64,000 nt of DNA from Bordetella parapertussis (lineage in GTDB: Bacteria; Pseudomonadota; Gammaproteobacteria; Burkholderiales; SG8-41), in the NCBI GenBank assembly GCA_945885345.1, contig CAMCYP010000001.1, forward strand, positions 62,001 to 126,000. Direction: 5' to 3'. The notes under the pieces were generated by a model. That model had not been told where the DNA came from, searched no databases, and worked only from the letters and a program-made list of their open reading frames with translations. Below, in pieces: positions 1-8,055 of the stretch (the stretch's first letter is position 1; the number at the start of each line of letters is the position of its first letter). The translations under genes and the position numbers were made by a program.

Positions 1-233
1 ACCGTCGGCAGCAGCACCAGCGGTTTGCCATGGGCCAGCGCCTGCAGATAGGTCACGATCGCCAGTTCGGCCACATCAAATTCCCCGCGCACCACGGCCT
101 TGAATGCATTCTGCGGCAGCTTGACTCCGGAAAATTCAAAACGCAGGCGCGGCGATGCTACCGTGCCCTTTTTGAGTGCAGCGGTATTGGCGTAATCGCC
201 CAGCAGTGTATGCAACTGCAGCACATCGGTCAT
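1..233 (-). CDS. 4,5-dihydroxyphthalate decarboxylase-like / substrate-binding-like protein, 3' truncated
   Basis: Only the first 77 codons are inside the window; the gene runs off the left edge. The start ATG (231-233) follows a strong GGAGGAG ribosome site. The peptide begins MTDVLQLHTLLGDY and contains the segment FDVAELAIVTYLQALAHG, which resembles the start of the Pht5-like family (4,5-dihydroxyphthalate decarboxylase), relatives of NMT1-like periplasmic binding folds. Members can be decarboxylases or transporter-linked binding proteins. No signal peptide is visible. It is divergent from the Bug gene at 367 with about 130 bp between them, so both may be controlled from the same gap. Family assignment rests on a short segment and is moderate. 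Confidence 0.6.
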   Translation of the reverse strand, partial: MTDVLQLHTLLGDYANTAALKKGTVASPRLRFEFSGVKLPQNAFKAVVRGEFDVAELAIVTYLQALAHGKPLVLLPT

Positions 234-366
234 CGGGAGCTCCTCCCCTTGCGTTACAGGCGATGTTGGCACGGCATCGTGCAGCCGCCGCGGGGCGCTC
301 GTATAATCCCGTCACGGTCGCCGGAAGGCACGAGCAGGCCGAACAATACCACTGGAGGAATTTTCG

Positions 367-1353
367 ATGACCCGGCACTTCGCAATCGGAACACCACTGG
401 CCGCTGCCTGTGCGGCGCTGCTGACACTGGCCACCGGCGCCGTGGCCGCCGAAGACTATCCGGTGCGTCCGGTGCGGCTGATCATCGGATTTCCGCCCGG
501 CGGCGCCACCGACCTTGTTGCGCGCATCATCGCGCCCAAACTGGGTGAAACGCTGAAACAGCAAGTGGTCATCGATAACCGCGCCGGCGCCAACGGCACC
601 ATCGGCGCAGAGCTTGCCGCCAAAGCCACCCCCGACGGCTACAACCTGCACCTCGGCACGCTGGGTGCGCTGGTGATCAGCCCAACCATCACCAAGGTGG
701 GTTATGACCCGCTGAAGGATTTTGCGACGATCTCGATGGCCGTGCAGTTGCAGAACATGTTCATCGTGCATCCCGGGGTCGCCGCAAAAACCATCCCTGA
801 ACTGATCAAGCTGGCCAAACAAAAACCCGGTGCACTGAGTTATGCGTCATCGGGACTCGGCAGCCCCGGCCACCTTGCCGGCGAATTGTTCAAGACCATG
901 GCCAGGGTGGACATGGTGCACATCCCGTATAAAGGTGGTGGTCCCGCCCTGTCCGATCTGCTGGGCGGACAGATTCCCGTGTTCGTTGCCGTTATATCCA
1001 CCGGGGTACCACCGGTTAAAGCCGGCCGCGCCGTAGCACTTGCCGTAACCGGCGCCAAACGTTCACCGGCACTGCCGGAAGTACCGACGGTCGCCGAAAC
1101 GCCTGGCCTCAAAGGTTATGAAGCCAGCAATTGGTACGGCATGCTCGCCCCGGCCGACACACCAAAGCCGGTGATCGACCGCCTGCATAAAGACTTGACC
1201 ATGGTGCTGCAATCACCGGAAGTGCGCGACCCGCTGCTCGCTCGTGGCATCGAGACTGTGGTCTCGACGCCGGAGGCGTTCACGGCTTACATCAAGTCGG
1301 AAACGGTGAAATGGAACAAGGTCATCCGCGCAGCAAATCTGAAACCCAACTGA
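367..1353 (+). CDS. Bug/TctC family tripartite tricarboxylate transporter substrate-binding receptor
   Basis: A 328-residue exported solute receptor. Residues 1-28 form a Sec signal peptide (hydrophobic AAACAALLTLATGAVAA) and the mature protein starts with the family hallmark YPVRPVRLIIGFPPGGATD, followed by the DNRAGANGTIG ligand-binding loop around residue 75. Bug receptors bind carboxylates or aromatic acids in the periplasm and hand them to TctA/TctB-type membrane proteins. No membrane partner lies next to it. A good ribosome site (TGGAGGA) precedes the ATG. It is divergent from the partial decarboxylase-like gene and convergent with an MFS gene (11-bp gap), suggesting a small uptake/catabolic unit. 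The ligand is unknown. Confidence 0.95.
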   Translation: MTRHFAIGTPLAAACAALLTLATGAVAAEDYPVRPVRLIIGFPPGGATDLVARIIAPKLGETLKQQVVIDNRAGANGTIGAELAAKATPDGYNLHLGTLGALVISPTITKVGYDPLKDFATISMAVQLQNMFIVHPGVAAKTIPELIKLAKQKPGALSYASSGLGSPGHLAGELFKTMARVDMVHIPYKGGGPALSDLLGGQIPVFVAVISTGVPPVKAGRAVALAVTGAKRSPALPEVPTVAETPGLKGYEASNWYGMLAPADTPKPVIDRLHKDLTMVLQSPEVRDPLLARGIETVVSTPEAFTAYIKSETVKWNKVIRAANLKPN

Positions 1354-1364
1354 GCATCGGGTCA

Positions 1365-2651
1365 CTACGCCGGCTGTTGTCCTGACCTGACTGCACGCAG
1401 CCACAGCACCAGCCCGCCGCTCATGGCGAGTATGGTCAGCGCAAAATAAACGCGCAGCCCCAGTGACGGCCCGATCAGGCCCGCGGCAAACGGCGCGACC
1501 CCCATCGCAAAAAACTGGAAGGCGGTTGAATACGAAATCGCCCGCGCATCCGTACCGGCGGGCGCATGCATGCGGATCAGCTGCACAATCGCCGTCGGCA
1601 TCGCCGCCGCGGTGAGTCCGAAGGCCGCACGCGACAGCACCAGTTGCAGCGGCGTTTCGATGAACAGCAGTGGCAGATGGGTCACGATGGTCGCAACCGA
1701 GGCGAATACCAGCACCTTGCCGGGCCCGATGCGGTCGATGGCCCACCCCCACAACGGCAGCGCGATCACGGTGCCAACGGCCATCGCCATCGCCGCCGCC
1801 CCCACCCAGAATGCTTCCTCCGCGGCATCGGCGCCCTGCGCCTCGAGCAGCCGCAGCACGAATATCGTGATCACCGTCACGCCGCCGTACCACATGATCA
1901 TGAACAGGAAGTTGAGCAGATAAAGCAGGCCGATGCGCGGCAGCGCGAGCATGTCGCGCAGGCCGCTGATCCAGCGCGCGCGCCAGGGGCCGGCCGCCAG
2001 CTGCTTGACCTCGCCGGCGCAAAAAGCGACCAGCGTACCGCCGCCAAACATCAGCGCAGCGCTAATCCAGAACAGCCGGTGCTGCGGCTCAATCAGCGCG
2101 ATCAGCATCGCGCCGAACGCCGGACCCAGCGCCTGACCGACCAGGCCGCCGGTCTGCGCCAGTGCTACGACGCTGCCCATGCGACTCGGCGGCGTGTTGG
2201 CCACCAGCAGTGAAACGCCGGCCGGCGTGAAACCGTTGAACACCGCGATCAGCATCAGCAGCGCGGCAAACGACAGCGGCGATGAGGCGAAGGGCATCAG
2301 CAGCATCGCGACGCCGATGCCCAGCATCGCGCGCAGCACCATCAGCTTGCGGCCGTAATGGTCGGCGATGCTGCCCCAGAGCGGACTCACCGCGAAGCTG
2401 ACCAGGTAAAACACCATCAGCATGTAACCGATCCAGGTTTCGAGGTTCTCGCGCACGCCCAGCCCGCGCACCATCAGCGGCACGAAAGGCCAGACCAGGT
2501 TGAAACCGAGGCCGCAGACCAGGTTGGACAGCGGCATCACCCACCGGTTGCGGCGCCAATGGGGATAACGTTTCGAATCGTCGTCGGGAATGTGGGTGCT
2601 CATGGAAACGGCAGGACGGCTGGCGGGGTCCGCGTCCAACCCATGCCGCAC
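1365..2651 (-). CDS. MFS transporter, 12-helix permease
   Basis: A 428-residue major facilitator permease. The chain alternates hydrophobic helices with short loops and has the MFS loop-2/3 signature in the form GSIADHYGRKLMV near residues 94-106. The C-terminal half repeats the pattern (WGWAIDRIGPGKVL). It acts in the inner membrane as a secondary transporter, probably drug or organic-acid efflux/uptake; the substrate cannot be read. The longest frame starts at a GTG (2649-2651); an ATG at 2601-2603 giving MSTHIPDDDSKRYPHW is an alternative start, and neither has a strong ribosome site. The gene ends 11 bp from the stop of the Bug gene facing it. Confidence 0.9.
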   Translation of the reverse strand: MRHGLDADPASRPAVSMSTHIPDDDSKRYPHWRRNRWVMPLSNLVCGLGFNLVWPFVPLMVRGLGVRENLETWIGYMLMVFYLVSFAVSPLWGSIADHYGRKLMVLRAMLGIGVAMLLMPFASSPLSFAALLMLIAVFNGFTPAGVSLLVANTPPSRMGSVVALAQTGGLVGQALGPAFGAMLIALIEPQHRLFWISAALMFGGGTLVAFCAGEVKQLAAGPWRARWISGLRDMLALPRIGLLYLLNFLFMIMWYGGVTVITIFVLRLLEAQGADAAEEAFWVGAAAMAMAVGTVIALPLWGWAIDRIGPGKVLVFASVATIVTHLPLLFIETPLQLVLSRAAFGLTAAAMPTAIVQLIRMHAPAGTDARAISYSTAFQFFAMGVAPFAAGLIGPSLGLRVYFALTILAMSGGLVLWLRAVRSGQQPA

Positions 2652-2713
2652 GATTCTGTTCTTGAGAAAATTCTGTCAGCGCGATGATCATAACATCGTG
2701 CCCGCAGCCCGCC

Positions 2714-2745
2714 CAAAAACAAAAAGGCGCTCCGCGGAGCGCCCG
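2714..2745 (-). terminator. rho-independent terminator of the small membrane protein gene
   Basis: On the minus strand the perfect stem of the 18-mer GGCGCTCCGCGGAGCGCC (2726-2743) is followed by TTTTTGTTTTT. It lies 23 bp after the stop of the 69-residue membrane protein read leftwards. Confidence 0.85.
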
Positions 2746-2767
2746 TTATCGACCGGTAATACGACGG

Positions 2768-2977
2768 TTATTCGCCGCTTTCCCGCTCTTCCTTGCGGTT
2801 CTGAATGATCAGGTAAGTGATAAAAACACCAAGCATCACAACAAACAGCAAAGCACACATGATCAGTGCAGTGGGATTCGCATTAGCGGGAGATGGAACC
2901 GGAACCTCAGACACCTTTTGCGCCAGTGCGGACAAAGGCGCAAACAACAGACTGATACCGGGAATCGCTTTTTTCAT
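2768..2977 (-). CDS. Small exported single-pass membrane protein of unknown function
   Basis: A 69-residue protein with a good AGGAGC ribosome site before its ATG. Residues 1-19 (MKKAIPGISLLFAPLSALA) look like a cleavable signal peptide; after a short Pro/Asn-rich linker, residues 37-59 form a strong transmembrane helix (LIMCALLFVVMLGVFITYLII), and the tail is charged (QNRKEERESGE). So the mature chain would sit in the inner membrane with a short charged cytoplasmic end. It is a single gene with its own terminator. I do not recognise a named family. Small proteins of this shape often accompany respiratory or transport complexes, but nothing adjacent supports a partner. Confidence 0.75.
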   Translation of the reverse strand: MKKAIPGISLLFAPLSALAQKVSEVPVPSPANANPTALIMCALLFVVMLGVFITYLIIQNRKEERESGE

Positions 2978-3362
2978 CGTAAGCTCCTGTCAAAACAAGG
3001 GGTTTCGCCACGCCTCAACCGGAGCCCCCGGCATTACGCAGCATGATCTGATGCTGACGTCACTGACTTGCGACAAACCAACTCAAGCTTGCATGAACCT
3101 GACAGTCTGGAATTAAAAACCGGGCACCATTCAAAATGCAATCCGGCTCATGAAAGACAAACAGACGGAAATTTTCGCCCGTTTTTACGATCGCATTCCC
3201 GAACAAGCCTGTCCTGAGCCTGCCGAAGAGATAAGCCCGAACAGGGAAAGGCTTTGAATGCTGCGGAGCGATCAGGGCTCATGCGGCACCGCCGCAATCT
3301 CTGGTTTCGGTTCAGTTGTTGGCTGTAAGATAAACTTACGCATCTAACCGACGGGAATCCAC
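2978..3362. other. Gene-free interval with a dispersed repeat
   Basis: No convincing gene is seen in these 385 bases. The first part is the probable promoter zone of the small membrane protein (minus) and the last part that of the Bug gene at 3363 (plus). The middle holds the dispersed repeat annotated at 3200-3245. A minus-strand open frame here (3148-3390) is created by the repeat and overlaps the start of the Bug gene, so it is not called. Confidence 0.6.
3200..3245. repeat. Dispersed intergenic repeat containing CCTGTCCTGAGCCTGCCGAA
   Basis: The core reads CCTGTCCTGAGCCTGCCGAA, flanked by CGAACAAG and ATAAGCCCGAACAGG. In reverse it spells CGGCAGGCTCAGGACAGG, translating to the familiar spurious peptide SLRQAQDR. 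This is one of the most common short dispersed repeats in proteobacterial genomes (recognised from memory, not from a search). One copy was noticed in this window. Confidence 0.6.
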
Positions 3363-4334
3363 ATGCGCAGACTTCACTGGCAGCACGCACTTATCGCCGC
3401 TCTCTCCTGGCTTTCCGCAGGCATGGTGCACGCACAAACCTATCCGTCCAAACCCGTTCGCATCGTGGTGCCGTTCGCGCCCGGCGGCGGCACAGACGTC
3501 ATCGCACGTTACCTCGCCACAGGCCTCACCGAGTCGATGAAACGGCCATTTCTGGTCGATAACCGTGCCGGCGCCAACGCCATCATCGGAACGGAAGTGG
3601 TCGCACATTCACCGGCTGATGGTTACACGCTGCTGTTTGTGTCGAGCCCGCACATGGTGAACCCGAGCATGTATGCCAAGCTGCCTTTCGACACGCTGCG
3701 CGATTTCGCCCCGGTATCGATGATCGCGTCGTCCCCCTATTTCCTGGTAACCCACCCCTCCCTGCCGGTGCGCAACGTGAAGGAACTCATCGCGCTGGCA
3801 AAAAAACAGCCGGATCAGATTCTTTACGGCTCCGGCGGCACTGGCAGTTCAGCCCACCTGACCGCAGAGCTCTTTAACCAGATGGCCGGCGTGAAACTGC
3901 GCGAAGTCCCGTTCAAGGGCGCAGGACCTGCCTTGATCGGGACCCTCACCGGAGAAATTTCGCTGGTGTTCGGCAATGCACTCACGGTAAAGCCCTATAT
4001 CGAGAATGGCCGGCTGCGCGCCCTGGGCATCGCCAGTGCCCAGCGTTCCAAGTCTGCGCCGGATATACCGACCATTGCCGAAGCCGGTGTTCCCGGTTTC
4101 CGTTCCGATGCCGTGCTGGGTATGCTGGCACCCGCGCGCACACCCCGGGCAATCATCGACATGCTGAACGCCGAATCACATAAAGTAATGCGTCAGCAAA
4201 GCACCGTGGATGCCATGCGCGGCATGGCCGTCGATATTACGCTCAGCACGCCGGAGGAATTCGGCAGCCTGATCGAATCCGAGATGCAGCGCTGGGGCAA
4301 AGTGGTGCGCGCGCTGAACCTCAAGCCGCGGTAA
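3363..4334 (+). CDS. Bug/TctC family substrate-binding receptor
   Basis: A 323-residue exported receptor. The signal peptide covers residues 1-24 (cleavage after VHA), followed by QTYPSKPVRIVVPFAPGGGTD, the family start, and DNRAGANAIIGTE near residue 64. The C-terminal KVVRALNLKP tail is also typical. It would bind a small organic acid in the periplasm. Its 3' end overlaps the 3' end of the convergent NMT1-like gene by 14 bp, an unusually tight arrangement. There is no adjacent tctA/tctB, so it must use membrane proteins encoded elsewhere or act as a sensor, a role known for some Bug proteins. The ribosome site (GGGAA) is weak. Confidence 0.95.
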   Translation: MRRLHWQHALIAALSWLSAGMVHAQTYPSKPVRIVVPFAPGGGTDVIARYLATGLTESMKRPFLVDNRAGANAIIGTEVVAHSPADGYTLLFVSSPHMVNPSMYAKLPFDTLRDFAPVSMIASSPYFLVTHPSLPVRNVKELIALAKKQPDQILYGSGGTGSSAHLTAELFNQMAGVKLREVPFKGAGPALIGTLTGEISLVFGNALTVKPYIENGRLRALGIASAQRSKSAPDIPTIAEAGVPGFRSDAVLGMLAPARTPRAIIDMLNAESHKVMRQQSTVDAMRGMAVDITLSTPEEFGSLIESEMQRWGKVVRALNLKPR

Positions 4335-5274
4335 GGGTAAGGGCCCGCGCTTCCTGCAGCACGCTGCCGTCAATCAGTCCGGCCAGCGTTTCCCGGGACC
4401 GCGGTGAGCGGCCCTGCACGCTGGCGATCCACGGCTCCTGGCGCTCGAAAACGTCCAGCAGGTCGGTGTCCAGCGTGCCCGGATAGCTGAAGTAAGGCCA
4501 GGCATCGCGGACGGTCTTGACGTCCAGCCCCGCCGCCTTCGCCACCAGCTGCCAGCCGGCCTCCGGCTCCACCTTCAACTGCCGTGCCGCCTTGATCAGC
4601 GCGGCGACAAAAACGACGATCCGCTGCCGCAGCACGGGATCATCCAGATGGGCCTGCTTGGTACAGAGATTGAATTTTTCGGTGTAAACCGCGGGATCAT
4701 AAAACTCGATGGCATCGCTGCCGACGGCCAGCCTGGCCCGCTCCACTTGCGGTTCCCACAACGCCACGGCATCGATCCGGCCGCCGCACAGTTCTTCCGG
4801 CAGCAGGCTGATCGGCTTGTCGGTATGCGCCATGAAAGGGACGAGCGTGACGTCTTTGACCGTCAGCCCCGCCGTGCGCAGCATGGCATCGAGAAAAAAT
4901 TCACCCGATGATTCGAGTTGCGTGCCCACCCGTTTGCCGCGCAGATCCGCCAGCGTTGCGATGCCTGCCGAGCGGCGCGCCACGATGCGGTACGGACACT
5001 CGGCGACGGTAAAAATGAAACGCAGATCCGGATTCGCCACGGAACCGCGCAAGGCCTGGGTTTCGGAATTGGTCGCAAGGTCGGCCTGCCCGGCTGAAGT
5101 CAGGCTGGCGAGATCGCTGGCCTTGCCCCACAGCGCCATCACGCTGCCGTGCTCGAGCAGGGTTTTCCCGGGATAAATCCGGTCTGCCGCCAGCAGCACC
5201 GGCGCCATTTCCAGCAAGGATAGATTTCCGTAGATGCGCAGCGTGTCTGTGGTGTTTTGTAGCGATTTGCTCAT
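4321..5274 (-). CDS. NMT1/SsuA-like substrate-binding protein lacking a signal peptide
   Basis: About 317 residues from the ATG at 5272-5274 (MSKSLQNTTDTLRIYGNL). The frame can be extended upstream to 5412, but that part is not family-like and runs through the divergent promoter region. The body matches the NMT1/THI5-like periplasmic binding fold of ABC importers for sulfonates, nitrate or pyrimidine precursors: an early EMAPVLLAADRIYPGKTLLEHGS strand-helix, then LRGKRVGTQLESSGEFFLDAMLR. No signal sequence or lipobox is visible from either start, which is odd for a binding protein; it may be a cytoplasmic enzyme or regulator relative. It is convergent with the Bug gene and divergent from the amidohydrolase. 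Confidence 0.75.
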   Translation of the reverse strand: MSKSLQNTTDTLRIYGNLSLLEMAPVLLAADRIYPGKTLLEHGSVMALWGKASDLASLTSAGQADLATNSETQALRGSVANPDLRFIFTVAECPYRIVARRSAGIATLADLRGKRVGTQLESSGEFFLDAMLRTAGLTVKDVTLVPFMAHTDKPISLLPEELCGGRIDAVALWEPQVERARLAVGSDAIEFYDPAVYTEKFNLCTKQAHLDDPVLRQRIVVFVAALIKAARQLKVEPEAGWQLVAKAAGLDVKTVRDAWPYFSYPGTLDTDLLDVFERQEPWIASVQGRSPRSRETLAGLIDGSVLQEARALTLTAA

Positions 5275-5410
5275 GACAACATCCCGTCTGAACCGGCTGC
5301 GAATGTATATGCAGCGCCGCTGCCCGGTCAAACGCAGGTCCGCATTGTCGATACACAAAAACGCCTGTGGTAGCCTGCGTTCGTCCATACAGCCAGCGAT
5401 TACATCAATC

Positions 5411-6223
5411 ATGACACCAGATAATCTGAACGATGCCCCGATGGTCGACAGCCATGCGCATGTCTACACCACCGACATGCCGCTCTCTGCCACGGCATGG
5501 CACAAGCCCCCCGCCGACGCGACCATCGAACAATATGTCGCCACCCTCGATAAACACGGCGTGAAATATGCCGTGCTCGCCGCCGCCAGCCTGTTTGATG
5601 ACTACAACGAGTATTCGATCGAGGCCACGCGAAAACACAAGCGCCTGCGCACCACCGCCATCGTCAACCCGACGATAGACCCTTACGTGATGCGCATGAT
5701 GAAGGATGACGGCGTAGTCGGTGTGCGTTTCCAGTGGCGCAATGTCAAAAACATTCCCGACATCACCACGCCCGAGTACCGAAAATTTTTCCGCCGTGTG
5801 CGCGACCTCGACTGGCATGTGCACATCAACCAGACCGCCGACAAGCTGGCCGAACCCATCGCGACACTGCAGGACGCCGACGTCAAACTGGTCATCGACC
5901 ATTTCGGCCATCCGCAACAGGGCGGCGTGAAATGCGCAGGGTTTCAGGCGGTGATGCGCGCCGTCGACAACGGCCGCACCTGGATCAAACTCTCCGCGGG
6001 TTACCGCTTCGAATCACCCCAGGTCGCGCTGGACTGTGCCAAAGCACTGCTGGCCCACGCCGGACCGGAGCGGCTGTTATGGGGCAGCGACTGGCCTTTT
6101 GCGGCGTTCGAGGATTCGATGACTTACGAACAGGCCATTGCCAGTTTCAAACTGTGGGTGCCGGATGCGAACGCGCGGCGCATCATCAGTGGGGAAACGG
6201 CGTTCCGGCTTTATTTTGCTTAA
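5411..6223 (+). CDS. Amidohydrolase-2 family metal-dependent hydrolase (TIM barrel)
   Basis: A 270-residue enzyme starting at ATG 5411. It carries the family metal-binding start VDSHAHVYTTD at residues 12-22, a central HVHINQ strand, IDHFGHP near residue 160 and the closing LLWGSDWPF near residue 220, all hallmarks of the amidohydrolase-2 group (2-pyrone-4,6-dicarboxylate lactonase, ACMSD and related lactonases or decarboxylases). It acts in the cytosol on a lactone or carboxylated ring product; the exact substrate is unknown. It is divergent from the NMT1-like gene with 136 bp of shared upstream DNA, and with the Bug gene at 3363 it suggests an uptake-plus-ring-cleavage set. Confidence 0.9.
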   Translation: MTPDNLNDAPMVDSHAHVYTTDMPLSATAWHKPPADATIEQYVATLDKHGVKYAVLAAASLFDDYNEYSIEATRKHKRLRTTAIVNPTIDPYVMRMMKDDGVVGVRFQWRNVKNIPDITTPEYRKFFRRVRDLDWHVHINQTADKLAEPIATLQDADVKLVIDHFGHPQQGGVKCAGFQAVMRAVDNGRTWIKLSAGYRFESPQVALDCAKALLAHAGPERLLWGSDWPFAAFEDSMTYEQAIASFKLWVPDANARRIISGETAFRLYFA

Positions 6224-6447
6224 CATCACCAAGAAACCAACTGATTAAAAGTTGATGTAAATGGCTGTTTTTATTGGTAACGTAGCCCGTCCTCACTCGC
6301 TAATACCCGCTAGCGCACGCGGAAAAATTACGTTTTCCCTACGTTTGCATACGGGTGCAAAAGTAACTCAACTGGATGTTTACTCAAAGGTCGTAAATCC
6401 GCCCATCTCGGCCACTTCACGATACATCGCGCTGATCCCGATAAAAA

Positions 6448-7455
6448 TCATTTCGCGGACTTAACGGTTATTCCCGTGTCTTTGATAATCTTGCGCCAGA
6501 GCGCGAGTTCATCCTGGATCAATTTTCCAAATTCTTCGGGTGTGCTGGTCGTCGCCACCAGACCTAGAGCTTCCAAGCGCTTGGCCATTTCAGGACTTCC
6601 GAAAACCCGCTTCAATTCGCCGCTAACTTTGTCAATGATCGGTCGTGGAACTCCGATTGGACTCAACAGTCCGTAGAAGCCCGAGTTATTGAACCCCGGT
6701 AAGGTTTCGGCAATTGCCGGTACGTCCGGCAGCACGCCAAGTCGAGTCGGATGACCAACGGCTATTATTTTTAGCCGGCCCGTCCTAGCGTGTGGGAGAA
6801 GTTGCGGCACTCCGGAGAACAATGTCTGAACCCGTCCGGCGAGCAAATCCACGAGTGCAGGGCCAGCGCCCTTATATGGGACATGTACCATTTCTATGCC
6901 CGTGCGCACCATCAGCAGCACCATGCCAAGATGGTTTGGCGTGCCCGTTCCCGTAGATGCGTAATTAAGTTTACCGGGCGACGCCTTGGCACGCTCGATC
7001 AACTCCTTTAGGTTATTCACAGCAAAAGCAGGATTAACCACTAAAGCCCAAGGCGTATGGACGACAAGGCCGATTGGCAGAAAATCTTTAACTGGATCGT
7101 AAGGGAGGCGCTGCGCCCCGAGCGCCGGACTCGATACCAGTCCGCCGAAAGTGCCTACCAATAACGTATATCCGTCCGGAGTGGACTGCGCGGCAATCGT
7201 AGTTCCGATCGCGGCGGCCGCACCTGCGCGATTGTCCACCACGAACTGCTGTCCCCACGCGGCGGTCAGCTTCTCTGCAATCACGCGCGCCGTTACATCA
7301 GTCGCTCCCCCAGGCGGGTAGGGAACGATGAGACGGACTGGCTTGGTTGGATAGGTCGATTGCGCCCATGCAGCCGGCGCACTTACTGCATTTACCGACC
7401 AAGCCGTTACGATGACAACGAATAATTTCCACGAGTTGCTCATTCCACGATGCAT
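6448..7455 (-). CDS. Bug/TctC family substrate-binding receptor, lower-GC and foreign-looking
   Basis: A 335-residue receptor with a signal peptide (residues 1-31, cleavage after AWA), the YPTKPVRLIVPYPPGGATD start and the DNRAGAAAAIGTT loop. A TAGGAGG site at 7464-7470 fits the ATG at 7453-7455; a second ATG four codons later is less well placed. Base use differs from its neighbours: many codons end in A or T (TTA, AAT, GTA, ATA), and the flanking DNA is also AT-richer. With the truncated tRNA-Asn at 7819-7865 this suggests arrival by horizontal transfer. A perfect palindrome CGTAACGTTACG (7471-7482) sits directly beside the ribosome site and could be an operator. Confidence 0.93.
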   Translation of the reverse strand: MHRGMSNSWKLFVVIVTAWSVNAVSAPAAWAQSTYPTKPVRLIVPYPPGGATDVTARVIAEKLTAAWGQQFVVDNRAGAAAAIGTTIAAQSTPDGYTLLVGTFGGLVSSPALGAQRLPYDPVKDFLPIGLVVHTPWALVVNPAFAVNNLKELIERAKASPGKLNYASTGTGTPNHLGMVLLMVRTGIEMVHVPYKGAGPALVDLLAGRVQTLFSGVPQLLPHARTGRLKIIAVGHPTRLGVLPDVPAIAETLPGFNNSGFYGLLSPIGVPRPIIDKVSGELKRVFGSPEMAKRLEALGLVATTSTPEEFGKLIQDELALWRKIIKDTGITVKSAK

Positions 7456-7818
7456 ACGTCCATCCTCCTACGTAACGTTACGGTGACTTAGTACGAATCC
7501 AACTGGCATCATTTGCCGCGAAAGGAACTCTATGAGTTTTAGTTTACCAATGGCTTACTAGTGCGCGTTAGAATATTTGTGGATTCTAGTAGTATTATTT
7601 GGAATACTAGATGTTCTCCAAGCATCGCACTCGCGATCGTCGAGATAACGCGGAAAGTGATACTGGCTATAGAGCTAACTCATTGGGACACTTTCGGGAC
7701 ACTTGCTCACAAAATCCAGCCAACTTACACAACAAGCGACAGTACCTATAATCTCTCAACAGACTGATTTTTAGGCTGTACAGTGTTGCTGCTTCACTTG
7801 GAGTAAGGGATCAGAATA
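7456..7818. other. Lower-GC gene-free interval, probable island edge
   Basis: No supported gene in this stretch. It is clearly richer in A and T than surrounding DNA and contains the palindrome CGTAACGTTACG (7471-7482) upstream of the Bug gene. An open frame at 7561-7767 begins with GTG, has no ribosome site and gives a composition unlike a real protein. Together with the tRNA fragment that follows, this is best read as the decayed edge of an integrated element. Confidence 0.55.
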
Positions 7819-7865
7819 GACTGTTAATCTGCAGGTCCTTGGTTCGAGCCCAGGTCGGGGAGCCA
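7819..7865 (+). pseudogene. 3' half of tRNA-Asn(GTT), possible attachment-site remnant
   Basis: The sequence from GACTGTTAATC onward is the 3' half of a tRNA-Asn: anticodon loop CTGTTAA with GTT at 7823-7825, variable loop, a T-arm whose five stem pairs form (7838-7842 with 7850-7854) around TTCGAGC, then acceptor strand TCGGGGA, discriminator G and an encoded CCA (7863-7865). The matching 5' half, which would need a TCCCCGA acceptor strand and a D-arm, is absent upstream. A 3' half starting in the anticodon stem is what a tyrosine-integrase insertion leaves at the far end of an island. The intact copy should lie to the left, outside the window. Confidence 0.8.
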
Positions 7866-7880
7866 AGCTGGACTCGAAAA

Positions 7881-7906
7881 TGTCCGCTATTGGCCGACAG
7901 CGGACA
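7881..7906. repeat. Short inverted repeat TGTCCGCT...AGCGGACA
   Basis: Perfect 8-bp arms, TGTCCGCT (7881-7888) and AGCGGACA (7899-7906), enclose ATTGGCCGAC. The motif resembles a short dispersed palindromic repeat found between genes in many beta- and gammaproteobacteria (memory, not a search). No T-tract follows, so it is probably not a terminator. Confidence 0.45.
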
Positions 7907-8007
7907 TCAGGTGTCGAATGATGCTATTCGAAAATCCTACGGCGCTAGCCGTAACTCCTTGAATTTGCTTTAAAGCCGGGAGATTAAAAGTCCGTTGGTC
8001 AAAAATG

Positions 8008-8040
8008 AAAAAGGGCGGAATCTCCGCCCTTTTTCTTTAT
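8008..8040. terminator. Bidirectional rho-independent terminator
   Basis: The stem GGGCGGA/TCCGCCC (8013-8029) is flanked by A-rich DNA on the left and TTTTTCTTT on the right, so it can end transcription from either side. It lies 16 bp beyond the stop of the minus-strand hydrolase at 8056, its likely user. Confidence 0.8.
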
Positions 8041-8055
8041 CCACCCTTCTGACGA

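Noticed and set aside
3148-3390. Minus-strand 80-residue frame
   Set aside because: It is created by the dispersed repeat (SLRQAQDR) and overlaps the Bug gene start.
6261-6464. Plus-strand 67-residue frame
   Set aside because: No ribosome site, overlaps the end of the Bug gene, composition not protein-like.
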